Shown piece after piece: positions 1 to 12,170 of a stretch of DNA of 64,000 nt. The notes below the pieces were generated by a model. That model was given only the letters and a program-made list of their open reading frames with translations, was not told where the DNA came from and ran no database searches. Position numbers and translations under genes: made by a program. Position 1 is the first letter of the stretch, and each line of letters opens with the position of its first letter. The DNA is from Polytrichum commune (Eukaryota; Streptophyta; Polytrichopsida; Polytrichales; Polytrichaceae). Where the stretch lies: positions 31,893,180-31,957,179 of the forward strand of contig OX485808.1 in NCBI GenBank assembly GCA_950295325.1. The letters run 5' to 3'.

Positions 1-34
1 CAAGATTCTCCTCAAATCCCCCAAAGACGGTTAA

Positions 35-490
35 TTAACCCGGCCGGTCTCTCAAAAGTCTCTCATCAACGAAATCCACCTCAGAGACAGTGTCCACCAG
101 ATGACATGCAGTTACGATGATCACTGGCGATTCCGGGGAGGAAAAATTGAGCATCATGCACAAATCATCCCGTATCGAACCACAGACCTCACCGTCCATC
201 GCGTTGGAACAATTCACTGCTCAGTTTGTGACTGCAATGGAGATCGGTAAACCTGCGAATAATGAGTAATGGAGGAAGAAGAAAGAGAAGTAGAATAATG
301 CAACGGTGACGAGGATTGCGGTGATTCCGACCGGCGTCGACATTGTTGATGAGTCGGGCATTGCTCCCGCACAAGAAAGTTCTCGTCCACTTGACGACGA
401 CGACGACGTCGTCTCCATCGACCATCGTCCCTCTTCGTCGACGAAAATCATGTTGACACAAGACGGTTTCGTCTTTGTTTCGTTCGTCAA
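35..490 (-). pseudogene. Broken gene-like reading frame with a membrane segment, unrecognised
   Basis: On the minus strand one frame runs from about 490 to 35 with a single in-frame TGA (221-223) between two open halves. The first half (ATG at 490) has a Ser-rich stretch and then a strongly hydrophobic, Phe-rich segment around ILVTVALFYFSFFFLHYSLF that would span a membrane. The second half ends at a TAA near position 35. The stretch is unusually CpG-rich (many CGTCG and CGACG) compared with the CpG-poor DNA around it, which argues that it is recent or lightly methylated gene-derived DNA. I do not recognise the family. It could be the edge of a gene continuing left of the window, a captured fragment, or chance. 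The plus strand of 306-569 is also open because of the GAC/GTC codon bias. Confidence 0.3.
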
Positions 491-694
491 CGTCTTCTGT
501 GGGCCCTGTCAGTCTTCGACGAGGAAAGACAGCCACAGACGAACGAACGCCGAGCTGGCACTTGGTTAAAGCTTCGTTCACACTGCACAACCAAATACGA
601 AATTTATTGGTTTTGGGTATTCGTGTATAGATACGCGTATTCTCTTGTATACGTATTCGACTGGAGCGTATGGCCACGTAAGCTAAGTATTCAA

Positions 695-913
695 GGCGTC
701 TACATAAACTCATCCATTACCAAGGTGAAAACACTGCAAATTCTTTTATAATCCAAAAATAACTAATTCAATATCATTTGACAACATAAATAACATCAGA
801 GTTTTCAAATTGCTTTAGTATACTCCGATTAGAATGAATTGGTCCTCAACCTTGTAGGGGACTTGTTTTACTCAAGCCACTTCATCCACGATGGATTACT
901 TTGCATAGATGCC
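695..913. mobile_element. Small TIR element (MITE), copy 1
   Basis: Ends are inverted: GGCGTCTACATAAACTCATC on the left and, on the opposite strand, GGCATCTATGCAAAGTAATC on the right. The body matches the copy at 1035-1253 (for example AAATTCTTTTATA and a shared GGGG-ACTTGTTTT block). It has no coding capacity, so it is a non-autonomous element. Confidence 0.65.
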
Positions 914-937
914 ACAAACCCCAAGCCAGCATGGTTG

Positions 938-957
938 CCTTCTCATGTATGAGAAGG
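938..957. repeat. Perfect 20-bp palindrome
   Basis: CCTTCTCATGTATGAGAAGG reads as two 9-bp arms around GT. It lies between the two tandem MITE copies. No function is assigned. Confidence 0.6.
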
Positions 958-1034
958 TTTCGAATGATATACAGGAAAGTAGTATGTACTTGTATTCCTC
1001 CAACCTTACATTGTACACTGGCCAAGGGGTTCGT

Positions 1035-1253
1035 GGTGTCTGCATAAACTCATCCATTAGGAAGGTGAAAATGCAGAAAATTCTTTTATAGCATGGAAAT
1101 TATTATTTTAAGATGATTTGACTACAAAAATGGCACTAACGACCCCAAATTACTCTAGTGGATTCCATTTAGAATCAATCGGCTCTAAACCTGGGAGGGG
1201 TTTGTTTTCACTTTAACCCCTTCATCCACAATGGATGAGTTTACATAGATGCC
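1035..1253. mobile_element. Small TIR element (MITE), copy 2
   Basis: Same family as 695-913. The left end is GGTGTCTGCATAAACTCATC and the right end, inverted, is GGCATCTATGTAAACTCATC. Two copies about 340 bp apart in the same orientation suggest a tandem insertion or a local duplication. Confidence 0.65.
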
Positions 1254-2494
1254 GTGAACCCCAAACCATGTATACCACCATTTGTTATTGAAACTAAGTG
1301 GCTCAAGGGGCAAGGTCAATGTAGTTGTATCATCCCACATGGGTGTACCCAAAATAAAATAAAATAAAACATATTAAGTATGAGATTGCCACACAATTGC
1401 CATACATGATAAACATAGCATGCATATGTTGTATTTGATTTTTGTTTAAAAATACTTTGGTTATAGCAAGTCTTGGCAACCGAGTTGTATGGTTGAATGT
1501 AGGGTATTTGAAAATCTAAAACTATTGAATATTGATGATTAATCTATCATTCATCCACACTCCATCCCATGTCTTAGTTGTGTAAAGTTTGTGGGTGCTC
1601 CGGTGTTTGTTGAGAGACGCTTAAAGTTTGTAGTCAATTGAGTTGAGATGGATATATCACTTGACCAATCATGTAATGTTTGACTTAGATTCAAAACTTT
1701 CCTTAACTTTGATGACTTTGTTCTAAAATCAAATTATTTTGACTAACATCCAATGGATGAGAAAAAATAAATGATTTTATACTATATGCATGTAATCTTC
1801 ATGATACACACATCATAGACCTATCCTTTGAATAATTCAAACCTTGTATGAGTACATTGAGAATAGTTCATTAACATTAAATGTCATTGATATACATACA
1901 TGAGCGTATAATTTTGAAATCTTCTAAGTATGTATTTTGTTTGTTTTCACTACAAAATTTACAGCATGAGGTGTTAAATCATAGTGGTTTATGCATCTTG
2001 TTATGTCTTATATAAGTTATTGGCACTCCCTCTACACTGGTGAAAGTGCCCACTTAATGTGGAAGCTAAAATCTCATGGAACAAAGTTATGAAGGATGCG
2101 GATAGGGTTGCGCTTTATGATGATGCTCTTGTCAACTTTGACATTTCAGTGGGGGGGGGGGGGGTGGGTGGAGGGAGGGAGATTATACTAGAGGAATGCA
2201 TTAGGATATTGGACCTCCTAATGTGGGTCTAGTTGATCATGCTTAGACTTGTATTGTTTGTAATGTTGTTTGGTTCCATCACGTGCACCCTAAAGAGGTG
2301 CCACACTTCCGATCCGGGTCCCAGATAGCCTTGGCAATAGAATAAAGTTTTGTTTCATTTGCCTCTAAATAAATAAGTAAAAATGCCACTCAATATGGTC
2401 AATTACAAATTCTTGTCCATGTTATTTGTGCTATCATTTCCTTGTGATGTAGAATCTAATGAGATTTTCCCAATGTAAGTATCAGTATTTCCAA
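1254..2494. other. Intergenic, no gene seen
   Basis: AT-rich sequence without a convincing reading frame. It contains a poly-G run at about 2151-2164. The stretch 2220-2350 resembles repeat-derived DNA, but its family was not identified. Confidence 0.5.
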
Positions 2495-2885
2495 ACTCTA
2501 AGAGATAAGGTAGATGGGTCTTAAATGTTACCTTCTCCAACTAGCCCACTTCTCCCAGGATGTGGAGCACATGATTATTACTAGATGGTTAGCAAATACA
2601 AATTGAGGCCATTGCCGTTTTCCTTGTACATTTGGAGCTCATATGAATGTCTTATTCATTAACGAAGTGAAGATTCACATACTCATTAAATGGTCATACA
2701 ACCTCCTCCCCCCCCCCCCCCTCCCTTAGATTATGTTGACTATGGAGCCTAGAATGGTAGTCATGTTTCAGCACATAGTCCAATTTCTTTCAAACACATG
2801 TTTATCGAGATCCATTCTTGGAGCCGTATCAAAACACATACCACTCAAGTATAGGTGTCCAAATGAAGGTAAGTAACTGAATTAG
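2495..2885. repeat. Long-TIR element arm (terminus to the right)
   Basis: One arm of a dispersed family seen again at 6735-7110, 38560-38705 and 57475-57832. Shared blocks are AACTAGCCCACTTCTC, GGAGCTCATATGAATGTCTT, a TTGACTATGGAGCCTAGAAT-like block and the outer end CATACCACTCAAGTATAGGT. A poly-C run (2706-2720) interrupts it. No transposase is present. Confidence 0.7.
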
Positions 2886-3814
2886 GCATGTCTACCTTAC
2901 GATGACTTTGAAACAAAGACCCTTCATTGACATGGTGATAGATGAGATGATGCAATATGTAGTGAACATGTGTTCTTTGGTGTATTGTGTTTCGTTGGCT
3001 TTACCATGTGGGAAGAGACCTAGGGTTGGTCTCTGAAATGGCCCAAAGCTTGAGAGCCAACCAGAATCAATCACATATGGTCTTAATAACTCGCTCTTCA
3101 AGTGGAGTCCAGTTGTAAGGGATTATTGATGTAAAGTGGTCTCTAAAATGAACAAAAGTTTGGTCTTTAGTTAGACAACCAGCCAAAATCGACCACGTGT
3201 GCAAGATAATACCTAGGCAAAGCATTCTTGCAACTAGCTGCTAGTTTTGTCTTTTGACGCAACAAAAACATCCAATGCAAGAGGTAGAAATAGATTTGAA
3301 TGGCATGTTTCTAGACCTAGGTGTTGCCAAGTAAACATGCAATGGGAAGAACCAAGTAGCTAAATGACCAAAAACCAAGTAGCCACACTAATTAGCCTTC
3401 ATTTAAAAGTTTTAAGCATAATCCATATAACAATCCATCATCATTTCTAGTTGGAACAAACTCTCAAAACTTTCTACATGGTAAATTTTGAGTTTTGTGG
3501 GACCTTCATTACGGAACTCACTTATTTCCCAAGCCATACCAACAGTAGTACTCCATTCTCCTTAGAATCAGATCTAATGCATGCATTGAGACTTAAGGTG
3601 GGTCCATGCAATCAACTAAACAATGTTAGTACTATCATATACCATCTCATAGAAAAATTAAATAAAATGATATTGTTGAACAAAGAGCTTAACATCACTC
3701 AACACTTAGGGCCACTTCACACACGAGCCAAGAGCCGTGACCATGAAATTGTGAGAGCCCAAAAGAAAGTGTCCAAAGGCCGTTCCAAGACCACCTCCAA
3801 TATCATGTAGTGTG
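2886..3814. other. Intergenic, no gene seen
   Basis: AT-rich. An open stretch on the plus strand at 3451-3810 partly overlaps the repeat that follows and has no recognisable motif, so it is not called as a gene. Confidence 0.5.
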
Positions 3815-4290
3815 GTCACGGACCCTCAAGTGTAGTGTGAAGTCATATGTAACCGGGCCCTCAACCAGATGCTATTTCAATGAGTCTCGTTCATGTGAGG
3901 TCCTCACACGTGATAAAATAGAATAAACCAATGGTTGTGAGCATTTAGAGTGCCATGGTCTCCCGGTTTTGTGTTAGGCCTACCTCCAAGAGGTGGTTTC
4001 TGAAGATAGTCAACTGACCATGAAACATGATCCATTTGATGGCATGTAGGAATCCATGTAGACTTTACATCCATCTTGCATTCACATACTCCTTTCGTCC
4101 CTCAAGCATAGTGTGAAGCAAACTTGGACTGGCTCCGCCTTTTCCACCAATGAGAGTGTTTGAAGTGCAATGGTCACATGCTCTCAGTCTCTTGTGTGTG
4201 GCCCTTAGTGCTTGTTCAGTGGGCCCTCGGAATATAACAATCAGATGCTCAAAAAGTTGTGAGCATTCAACAGCTATATTTTGAGGGCCC
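3815..4290. repeat. Dispersed repeat family B, copy 1
   Basis: Closely matches 40525-40915 over about 390 bp (shared GTGTAGTGTGAAGTCATATG, GGCCTACCTCCAAGAGGTGG, GGAATCCATGTAGACTTTAC) and, more loosely, 37545-37880. Its nature is unknown, probably a non-autonomous transposon. Confidence 0.7.
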
Positions 4291-5393
4291 ACATCACTAA
4301 GTAATGTTATGAGTTTCTCACAACATGTACATATCTATTTTTATTGCTAGTCCATGTGCCAAAGCAATACAATACATTACTTAAGGAGGATGTATAACGA
4401 ATTGTGAATTGAAAGTCATAGAACCATCCAATGAAAGATGGTAGTGGCCCGCAAGTGAAGAGGCTCTTAATCCTTAAAGGATTGGGGGGGGGGGGGGGGG
4501 CTCAACGTACCTTCATATACACACAAAATTTCCACGAATCTCACCAAGTCTAAATATCACATTTTGAAGTTGTATAGTTTGACCCATATCTTTCAATACC
4601 ATTAAGCCTCAATCCATTTTGAAAAATGCACTAGAAGAATGAGTGAAATTTTAGATGGGGCAATATTTGACAATCAACTCAAATAGAATCAATTTGACAC
4701 GTAGCTCAAAAAGATGTTCTTGGGCATGGAGAAGCTCAGATTGGATCTCACTATACATTCAAGAGTTAATATAGGTTTTCTTCATATGAAGCCAACATAA
4801 CATTACTCAATGTTGTGTGTTTGTTCTATGGGACCTAGGAATATAACCATGGGATGTTGGGAGCTCAATCTGAATCTAAATCTCCCTACACCAAGTTTCA
4901 CTTGCAATGGTTATATCCCCAGGACCCACATGACGAACACACATCGTTGAGTAATGTTGTAAATATTTTTATCTATATATTTGTCTACCAATAAATCAAT
5001 CTCAAAATATGAAATACTCTTTTCACCTTCTTAGGCGCCATTTTAATCAATAAAGTCTTACCACCATATGGTGTGCACTTATGTGGCGACTTGATGTGGT
5101 TCTAAATTAGGGTTGTTCAAGTGCCACAAACCAACCCAATTCACATCCACTAATGAATTTGTTAACAATAACTGATATTAGTACCGTAGAGGCCACTCTA
5201 TTTCATCTTTACTAGTGCCAAAATGTACGTTGAATATTGTATTTAGTGTCATATGATATTTTATGTCATAGTGGTGACTTTTCTAATGACACTTCTTATG
5301 AATAAGTTTACAAGTGTTGGGCATCCCAACTTACTTTTAGTTCAAACAAATGCCAACTATTCAGACAAAGTTTGGCATCTTAACAATGAAGTT
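4291..5393. other. Intergenic, no gene seen
   Basis: AT-rich with a poly-G tract at about 4486-4500. Imperfect inverted segments around 4800-4950 (ATGGGACCTAGGAATATAAC against a GGTTATATCCCCAGGACCCA block) suggest a degraded foldback element. Confidence 0.4.
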
Positions 5394-5592
5394 GTAGTGA
5401 AATATTGTCATGGATAATTGAAATTTGGATGAAAAGTAGCTCAATAAGTCACAAATTTTGCAACGTTGGAAATATATTACAATTGGTTTTACATTTAGTG
5501 TTGGTGACGCTACACTTGCGGTTTACAAATACTATTGAGTAAGACAAATAGAATTGGTGACACTAAAGAAAAAATTTAGTGTAGTTTCCATA
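5394..5592. repeat. Repeat family C, copy 1
   Basis: Homologous to 54043-54275. Both share GAAATATTGTCATGGAT, TTTACATTTAGTGTTGGTGA and a terminal GTGACACTAAA..TTTAGTGT segment. The TTTAGTGTAG end resembles the ends of the element at 18217-19083. Confidence 0.6.
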
Positions 5593-5689
5593 TGGGATTT
5601 AAGGAGGTCTCGACCAATGTAGGATGATATGTGGCAAAACTTGAGGGTTATATTTATTCTTTGGTTGAAATAGAAAGCCCTCTACAATA

Positions 5690-5870
5690 TTACTATAGTT
5701 TATATTTTGGATTAGACAAAAACCCAAGAAAACACTCAATGCAGACTTAATAGGTGATTTTTGTATCATCTAAGTGTCTCATATAAGTTTAATTAGGACA
5801 AACATAGGTTTACTTCATGTTATTTAGGATTTTGACTAACAAATCATTCATTTATGCAAGCAAAATGGAG
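5690..5870. repeat. Fragment related to the 5' part of the solo LTR at 13799
   Basis: Blocks GACTTAATAGGTGATTTTTG, TATCATCTAAGTGTCT and AATTAGGACAAACATA align in order with the first ~170 bp of 13799-15605. None of the GACTATAG motifs of the larger copy are present, so this is a truncated relative. Confidence 0.55.
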
Positions 5871-6734
5871 TAGGAAATTGAGAGGAGGGTGATTCAACAA
5901 GACTTCATTGTCGTAGAAGAACATGTTAAAATACATGCTCAATATCGTACTCTATGATTGAGTTTATGCTTGTTGAAACAATATTATCCAATAGTGGGTC
6001 ACTAAGAAGTTTAGGAGTATGGGGTAAAGTAATTGAAGATTTTAGTATGATATAGTCATTCATTGTACATGCTCTTGTTGGTATGACATGCCATGGTTAG
6101 GGTGGATGGAATAGTCATACTACATTAAAGACACGTGTTGTATCTACTCCCCCCACCCCCCAAAAAATTACTGGGGTATTAATTCCTACGTCCTTTGGCG
6201 ACGTTTCCTTTTCTTGTCAGTGCAATCCTTCAATCTCATAAAGCCCATCCCAGTCCACCCCTGAAAAAAGTAGCAATCAAACTCAAAAAGCTATCATTAA
6301 ACATCAAGTTGAGTGTAACTGCCAATCTCATTCACAATGATAATGTGGCCCCCATCGGATGATAAGCCGCACTATTTATTTTTCTACAATGATTACCAAT
6401 TTTAAACGTACTTGTGATCTAAGGTCAATCTAGTCACTCATATGCTACATTGGACCTACACCTATCATTGTAGGTGCAAGAATTTTACCATGGGTAATTA
6501 TTGGGGCCAATATAACTTACATTCCAAGTTACTCTAGATCAAATAAACCTTAAACACAATGTTGAAATAGGGAGTAACATCTTCGGCTCCCCACATTCTT
6601 AGCTATCATCATAAAAGATTTACCCATGGATCATCAATAATATGTATGCTACTTTAATGGATTGTAGGGTGTGTACACATCCTCTCTTAGTGGTGATCTC
6701 AAAAATGCACAAGTTGGCCCAAGTCAAAACGACG
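5871..6734. other. Intergenic, no gene seen
   Basis: No reading frame or recognised repeat beyond short poly-C and poly-A runs near 6148-6168. Confidence 0.4.
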
Positions 6735-7110
6735 TATATTGATGTGGGTCTTAAATGGTTACTTTCTCCAACTAGCCCACTTTGGGCCCACTTCTCATAG
6801 GATATTATTCATAAGATTAGTAAGAGACGGTTAGCAAATCCAAACTAAGGTTGTAGTCACTTCCTCATAAATTTTGGAGCTCTTATGAAAATCTTGTTCA
6901 TTGTCAAAGTGAGGATTCTTGCGCTCAGTAAATGGTCGTATAGGTCCCCCTCCCGTCCAGTTATGTTGACTATTGAGCCTACAATGGTTGTCATATTTTG
7001 CACATGCAATCCAACATCTTCTAAACACATGTCTTTTGCTATTCATTCTTGGAACCACATCAAACCACATACCACTCATATACATAGGTGTTTGTTGAAG
7101 ATAAATAGCC
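6735..7110. repeat. Long-TIR element arm (terminus to the right)
   Basis: Second arm of the family described at 2495-2885. It shares TCCAACTAGCCCACTT, TTTTGGAGCTCTTATGAAAA, TATGTTGACTATTGAGCCTA and the outer ACCACATACCACTCATATAC block. Confidence 0.7.
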
Positions 7111-8200
7111 GAATTAGACACAATCTACCTTAATGACAACTTGTTCTCTCAACTCAAGTTCCCCATGTCATGTCAAAGACTTTGTGTTTGAGAAGTATAC
7201 AACAAGGTCTTGTACTCAAGAATGGACATTGAAAAGACAAATGTTATAGTGGCATTGAAGTATATGCTTAGATTATCATAGACGCCCATTTAGGTTCAAT
7301 CGTAAACACCACTAAGAGAGGATGTGCATTTGTTTCAAGAGAAGCTCAAAATAATCACTTTGACCTCCTATAATTTCTACCTCTCAACTTTGGTTCAAAT
7401 ACTTGAAATGAGAATCTTGTGTGGTTCACAATTGTTGATTGGATGAGATAATTCTCAATTTCATGAATAATCAAAGTATTATGTGTGAAGTTGAAATGCA
7501 TACAATAAATCCACATACCCTACCTAAGGTAGATGAACCTTACTTGGTTACTTTTTGTATGCTACTAAGATTTGCAAGGTTGAAATTTATGTGCATCTAC
7601 AATTGTATATGAAGAAGCCAAAATCAAATCCAAAAAGTTATGGGAGTAATTTTGAATTGCTATAAATTATCAAAGTCCGCTTATAATGAACCCTAAGAAG
7701 GCCGCATATGTCCCCCTCAATTTTGAAAACTAGTGAACTTGAAATCAACACAACGTATTCCAATCACTTTTAAATACATGTCTTTATGGCGTCCATTCTT
7801 TAAATCAACACCTAACCATCCACCACTCATATATAGGTATCTGATTATATCAAATACTAACTAGGATTTAAGTATATTTGAATTTATGCATGAATTTTGG
7901 ACAATTCCAACCGCCAATATCATGTACACTAGATCGCAAAACTACACAAATATGGTAGTTGGTGAAAATGGAATACAAACATTTGATGTTGTGGTTGTTG
8001 TTTTTGATGTTATTGTTTGATGTTTTTTTGTCCCCACAAGTGCACATCCCTTATTATTATTGACCAAGTGGTTAGTCCAAACATACTTAAATGTCATGTT
8101 TAAGCCAAATTAGGCTCAGTTACCTCAAATTGCAAGTGTATGCGTTGATAGTGTAGGCCACAAATGCTAATCATTCATAAGTATTCTAACCTAGGTAGCC
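7111..8200. other. Intergenic, degraded repeats
   Basis: The stretch 7290-7470 resembles the inner part of the long-TIR arms at 51110 and 52230 (ACTTTGACCTCCTATAA, AATTGTTGATTGGATGA). The rest holds no gene that I can see. Confidence 0.4.
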
Positions 8201-8713
8201 ACACCGTTTATGGTATTTAGTATCACATGCATAATACCATCTCTATGTTTGAGGCATCTGCTATGTTCCACTAATGATCAACAACTTCATCATTAGTGTC
8301 ACCTCATGACACTTGGTGCTCAAATGCGCTTACTAAATATTTGCATATGAGGCATATGCCTACATTACACAATGATCTACAAGTTGACTAAAGTGTACAC
8401 AAATGACACTTGGCATTAATATGCTCAATAATATCGTCCCCTCGCATACTAAAATGTAAGCACATGACAATGCCAATAATATGCTCAATAACATCTTCCC
8501 CTTGTGTACTAAAACGCAAAACTTCAATATGCTATCTCCTCAAAATGCTATGCTATTCATCATGATGTAATTTTAATTTTCTTTTTTAGAAGTTACTTAT
8601 GTTGACAAATAGTATCATCTTGACAATTATCGGACACATACTTTGAGACCTCTAGGCATCTAGTTTAGGCCGTTCGCAAATAGTGTATGTGACACTAAAT
8701 ACCATAAACGATG
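8201..8713. mobile_element. MITE, about 510 bp, with ~25-bp inverted ends
   Basis: The left end CGTTTATGGTATTTAGTATC recurs inverted at the right end as CGTTTATGGTATTTAGTGTC (read on the minus strand from about 8710). It has no coding capacity. The internal AATATGCTCAATAA sequence occurs twice. Confidence 0.65.
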
Positions 8714-8799
8714 TAGTAGTCATTCACTCCCTTTAGCATAGCAATAACTTGAGTGTTTAAAGCCGGTTGAGTGAAATGAATTGAGTTGCTCAAGCTCGT

Positions 8800-9140
8800 C
8801 CCCTTTAGACTAAATAAGAGCTCGAGTTTGAGCTTGTGTAAGGTATGTGGATGTTATTTGGTTTATTTTTCATATTCCCCAACTTCTATCAAGTAGAGTT
8901 AAATGACAAAACTTGTGTTGCGTTGCGTTAGCAAATGTACGATGAAACATCAGCAAGAATCAGATCTCCCTTCATTTAGTTATGATTATCGGAAGTGCAT
9001 GTTTTCATAAAACCTTCTAATTATGTTCATTATTGAGTGTGGAATAGTTAATGAATTTTTGAAAATGTAGTGCAATTTCTTTTCGACACGTGATGTTTGT
9101 TATTTGATCTTCGCTTAACCACACACCGATCAAATAGAAG
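8800..9140. repeat. Long-TIR element arm, type I (terminus to the right)
   Basis: Matches the right arm of the element at 26.67-28.34 kb: GTTGCGTTAGCAAATGTACG, CATTTAGTTATGATTATCGG, and the outer block ACCACACACCGATCAAAT. Confidence 0.65.
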
Positions 9141-10472
9141 TGATTGAATAAGAAGAGTGATCAATCAATATCTGCATATCTTATTGTATTTGTGATAATT
9201 CGATAAGGTTTTCATGTTATTGATGTTCTACTACTCATGGTTAGGTTAGCAAAAAAAATTATAAAGTGTCAACAAATTTCAGATTGGAGTATTGGACTTT
9301 CTTGAGTTCGTTATGATTGTCAAAAGTGTGTGTGTTGATTCTTAATATGAATACCTAAGAAGAGGTATATAACTAAACGTAGACAATTAAAGAGTCTCAA
9401 ATTTAGTATTAATTACTTGATGATGATTAATGTTAAGTTAATTAGGAAATTGATAATAGAAGCCCTAAAAGCATTATAGTAAAGAAGAATGGGACGGCGG
9501 GCAATCCCAGTGCCCAAATTATTCTTGGCTTTAATTAAAAGAGAAAGAGTTTATAAGAAACAAGAAGTAATAAAGTATAGCACAAATTTTGCAACAAGTT
9601 ATTATAACAAGTTTAATCTTCAAGAGCATGGGGAGGTCTCCCCATCTATAGCATTGGAAATATAGTACACTCAACAAAATATATAAAATAAAGCTACAAC
9701 GAAGCACATGTGGAGAATAAATATGGGATTTGGGAAATACAACCTCATTCATCAAATCTAAATCACAAGTTGTGCATTGCATCAAGCAATATACAGTCAA
9801 CCAGAAAACAAACTATAGTCCAAAAAGATATAGAATTCCTATACTATATACTTCTACTATTATGCTAGCAAAAAAAATCAGGAGGGCTATCGACGGTTGA
9901 GTAGTCCTTAAATCGGCCACAATCTCTCTAAGGCCTCTTCATGAATTTCTTGCCTTCTATGTGGAATAAAGAGAGGACCGGGAGAGCTCCCTGTGTCTTG
10001 GTAGTGCTTAGTTACTCCTCTCTAGAGTTGGCCGATTATTGTCCAGGCAAAACCTTAAGCTTTGTGAGATTTCATAAGGAGATGAGTTGGTTGAACTTGC
10101 AAAAGAGAGAAAACAAAAGATGTGAGCTTGTATCAGTACATTGACGAAGTAGATAAAATTAGAAAGAAGAGATTTACATAATGAAAAGTCATACAACCTC
10201 CCAGAAGTTGTAGACGTTTTCTAATGCACAACCTCCTGTATTGTGGCAAGGAAGAATCAACTACGATGATTTGCCTTGGGTGGTAAGCAACATAGGAGTT
10301 TCACATTGGTAGCTTCGCGGGTCACAAGTCTACATGCTTCTTTGGAGATTTCATGGGTTTCAAAAATGTGGCTCCTAACAATGCCACACTCATAGACATT
10401 TGGTATAGAAGAAGACAAGGATTAGATTATGTCAATGTAATTAAATAGATAAAGAATAAATCGTAGAAATGA
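9141..10472. other. Intergenic, no gene seen
   Basis: AT-rich. The short open stretches lack any motif. GAGGTCTCCCCATC near 9633 belongs to a dispersed GGGAGATCTCCC-type sequence also seen at 17460-17690. Confidence 0.4.
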
Positions 10473-10625
10473 CACTACTAGCATATAAGTCCTAAGCAAT
10501 CATCCCACATTGATGAAAGAATAATACAAATCTACCAATGTGCTAGAGTTGCAAATTTTTCAATTACATAGGACAAGTTTCCAATTACGTAGGTTAATTG
10601 CCTAGACTCGTATGCTTGTAATGTG
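10473..10625. mobile_element. CACTA-ended MITE, about 153 bp
   Basis: Starts CACTACTAGCATATAAGTCC and ends with the inverse of CACATTACAAGCATACGAGT. It matches the element at 58946-59096 in the opposite orientation (shared AATACAAATCTACCA and CAATCATCCCACAT). CACTA termini suggest mobilisation by a CACTA-type transposase; the target duplication is not clear. Confidence 0.7.
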
Positions 10626-12170
10626 ATGGATTGGGAGACCTCCTGGTCCATGGTAGTAACCAAAAGAGAAAAATCAATCATGAATAGAGAGAAATTGGGA
10701 AGTACTCAATCAATTTGTTTTGAGATTTTGTTGACTTTGGCAAGCAGTTTCTGGTCACAAATGGCCCAAACCATTTATGGTAATATGGAATTGGGGATTG
10801 TCCATTTGTGATATGTTACAATGGAACATTTGGTGCGTGTTTAAGTTACTTGATGTAGATGTTACAAGTGATGGTAATATTATCTATAACTCTAGGACCG
10901 GACCAAATGTAGGGGTAGTAGTCGCACTCTAAGGCTTTCTTCCTAATGTATTTGCTATGTTAATCATCAACAAACAAGATATTTCCTCCCTACAATCAAA
11001 CAATTTTTTGTGGTGCCCTCGGAGAATTGCTTTCTCTTTAAGGAGTAAATATACGTCCCTCCCAATGAACCCATTGTATTTGTGCACTTCAATTTACCCC
11101 ACACAAATGCCAATCTATGAATGACATTCTCTAGAAACAAGGATCGAAGAACATTGTTAAGGATAGCACCTCCACACATGACCACATAACAACATGGAAA
11201 TTATGTCAAGGTAATGAAATTCTTGTAACCCTAGACGAACTTTGAGATCCCATGGCTTATCCCTTCCAAGATTATCGTGTCCATCAAAATGTATAATGGG
11301 CTTTCGTCTCACCCTCGGCGAAGAGTGACTACAAAGTATACCATTGAGGGAGAGAATGATTAATTTGGAGGGCATGGGTTGGGCCTGGTACTTAGGCCAC
11401 ATAGGGGTAATAGAAGCCTCAAAAATTTGCAGAGAAGAGATGCATCAGGAGAGCTCCCAATCCTAGTATCAAGAAATACATGTGTTGGGAAAATATGGAA
11501 CATGCAACAAATACATTCATACCTATTCATGCATGGAAGCTCAAAACATTGTTGATAATATATAAAGAAGCATTTACAAGGACTTGAAAGTATTTACAAA
11601 TACAACTCACGGTCTATGGTCCTAGGATGAACATCAAAACATTATAAGATGTCAAAGTCCTAGGAAAATAAATGAAGGGAACCCGAAGAAAACTAAAAAT
11701 GTGTAATTCCAAGCCCACCTCCTGTGGAACTTTAACACATGCACACCTAGTGAAGATGTGCCAAACCACATTATGATAGTAATTGGGCCAATTACTTCCA
11801 AAATACCCGGAGTACCCAAGAACTTCTTGAGTTGATTTCACAATGTTCTCTGGAGTTGGAGCAGTAATTTGGGAAATTCTCCATGACATCGCATGGGAGA
11901 AAAGCTAAGACATGAATGATGAGAGGTGAGTAGTAACACATGAGCAATGAGCAATAACATGTGAGCGATGATGACAAATTTAGTAAATGAGCATGGTTTT
12001 AGGGTACATATTCTAAAATTGGTACTTGCATTTCTCATTTATTTTATTTTAAAGTACTTGAGTTTTGATTGAACAAAGTGAAGGGAGCCTATGACCATGG
12101 GATTTAAAAAATATATTAGTCCATTGTTGATTTTTATTATAAAAATCCACACCAATACATGTTACTCATT
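10626..12170. other. Intergenic, no gene seen
   Basis: AT-rich with scattered short open frames on both strands and no recognised protein motif. Presumably old transposon debris. Confidence 0.4.

Noticed and set aside
189-713. 174-codon minus-strand frame overlapping the left-edge patch
   Set aside because: Its Arg-rich composition is the frame-shifted reading of the CpG-rich stretch. The other minus frame with a hydrophobic segment looks more protein-like, though neither is certain.
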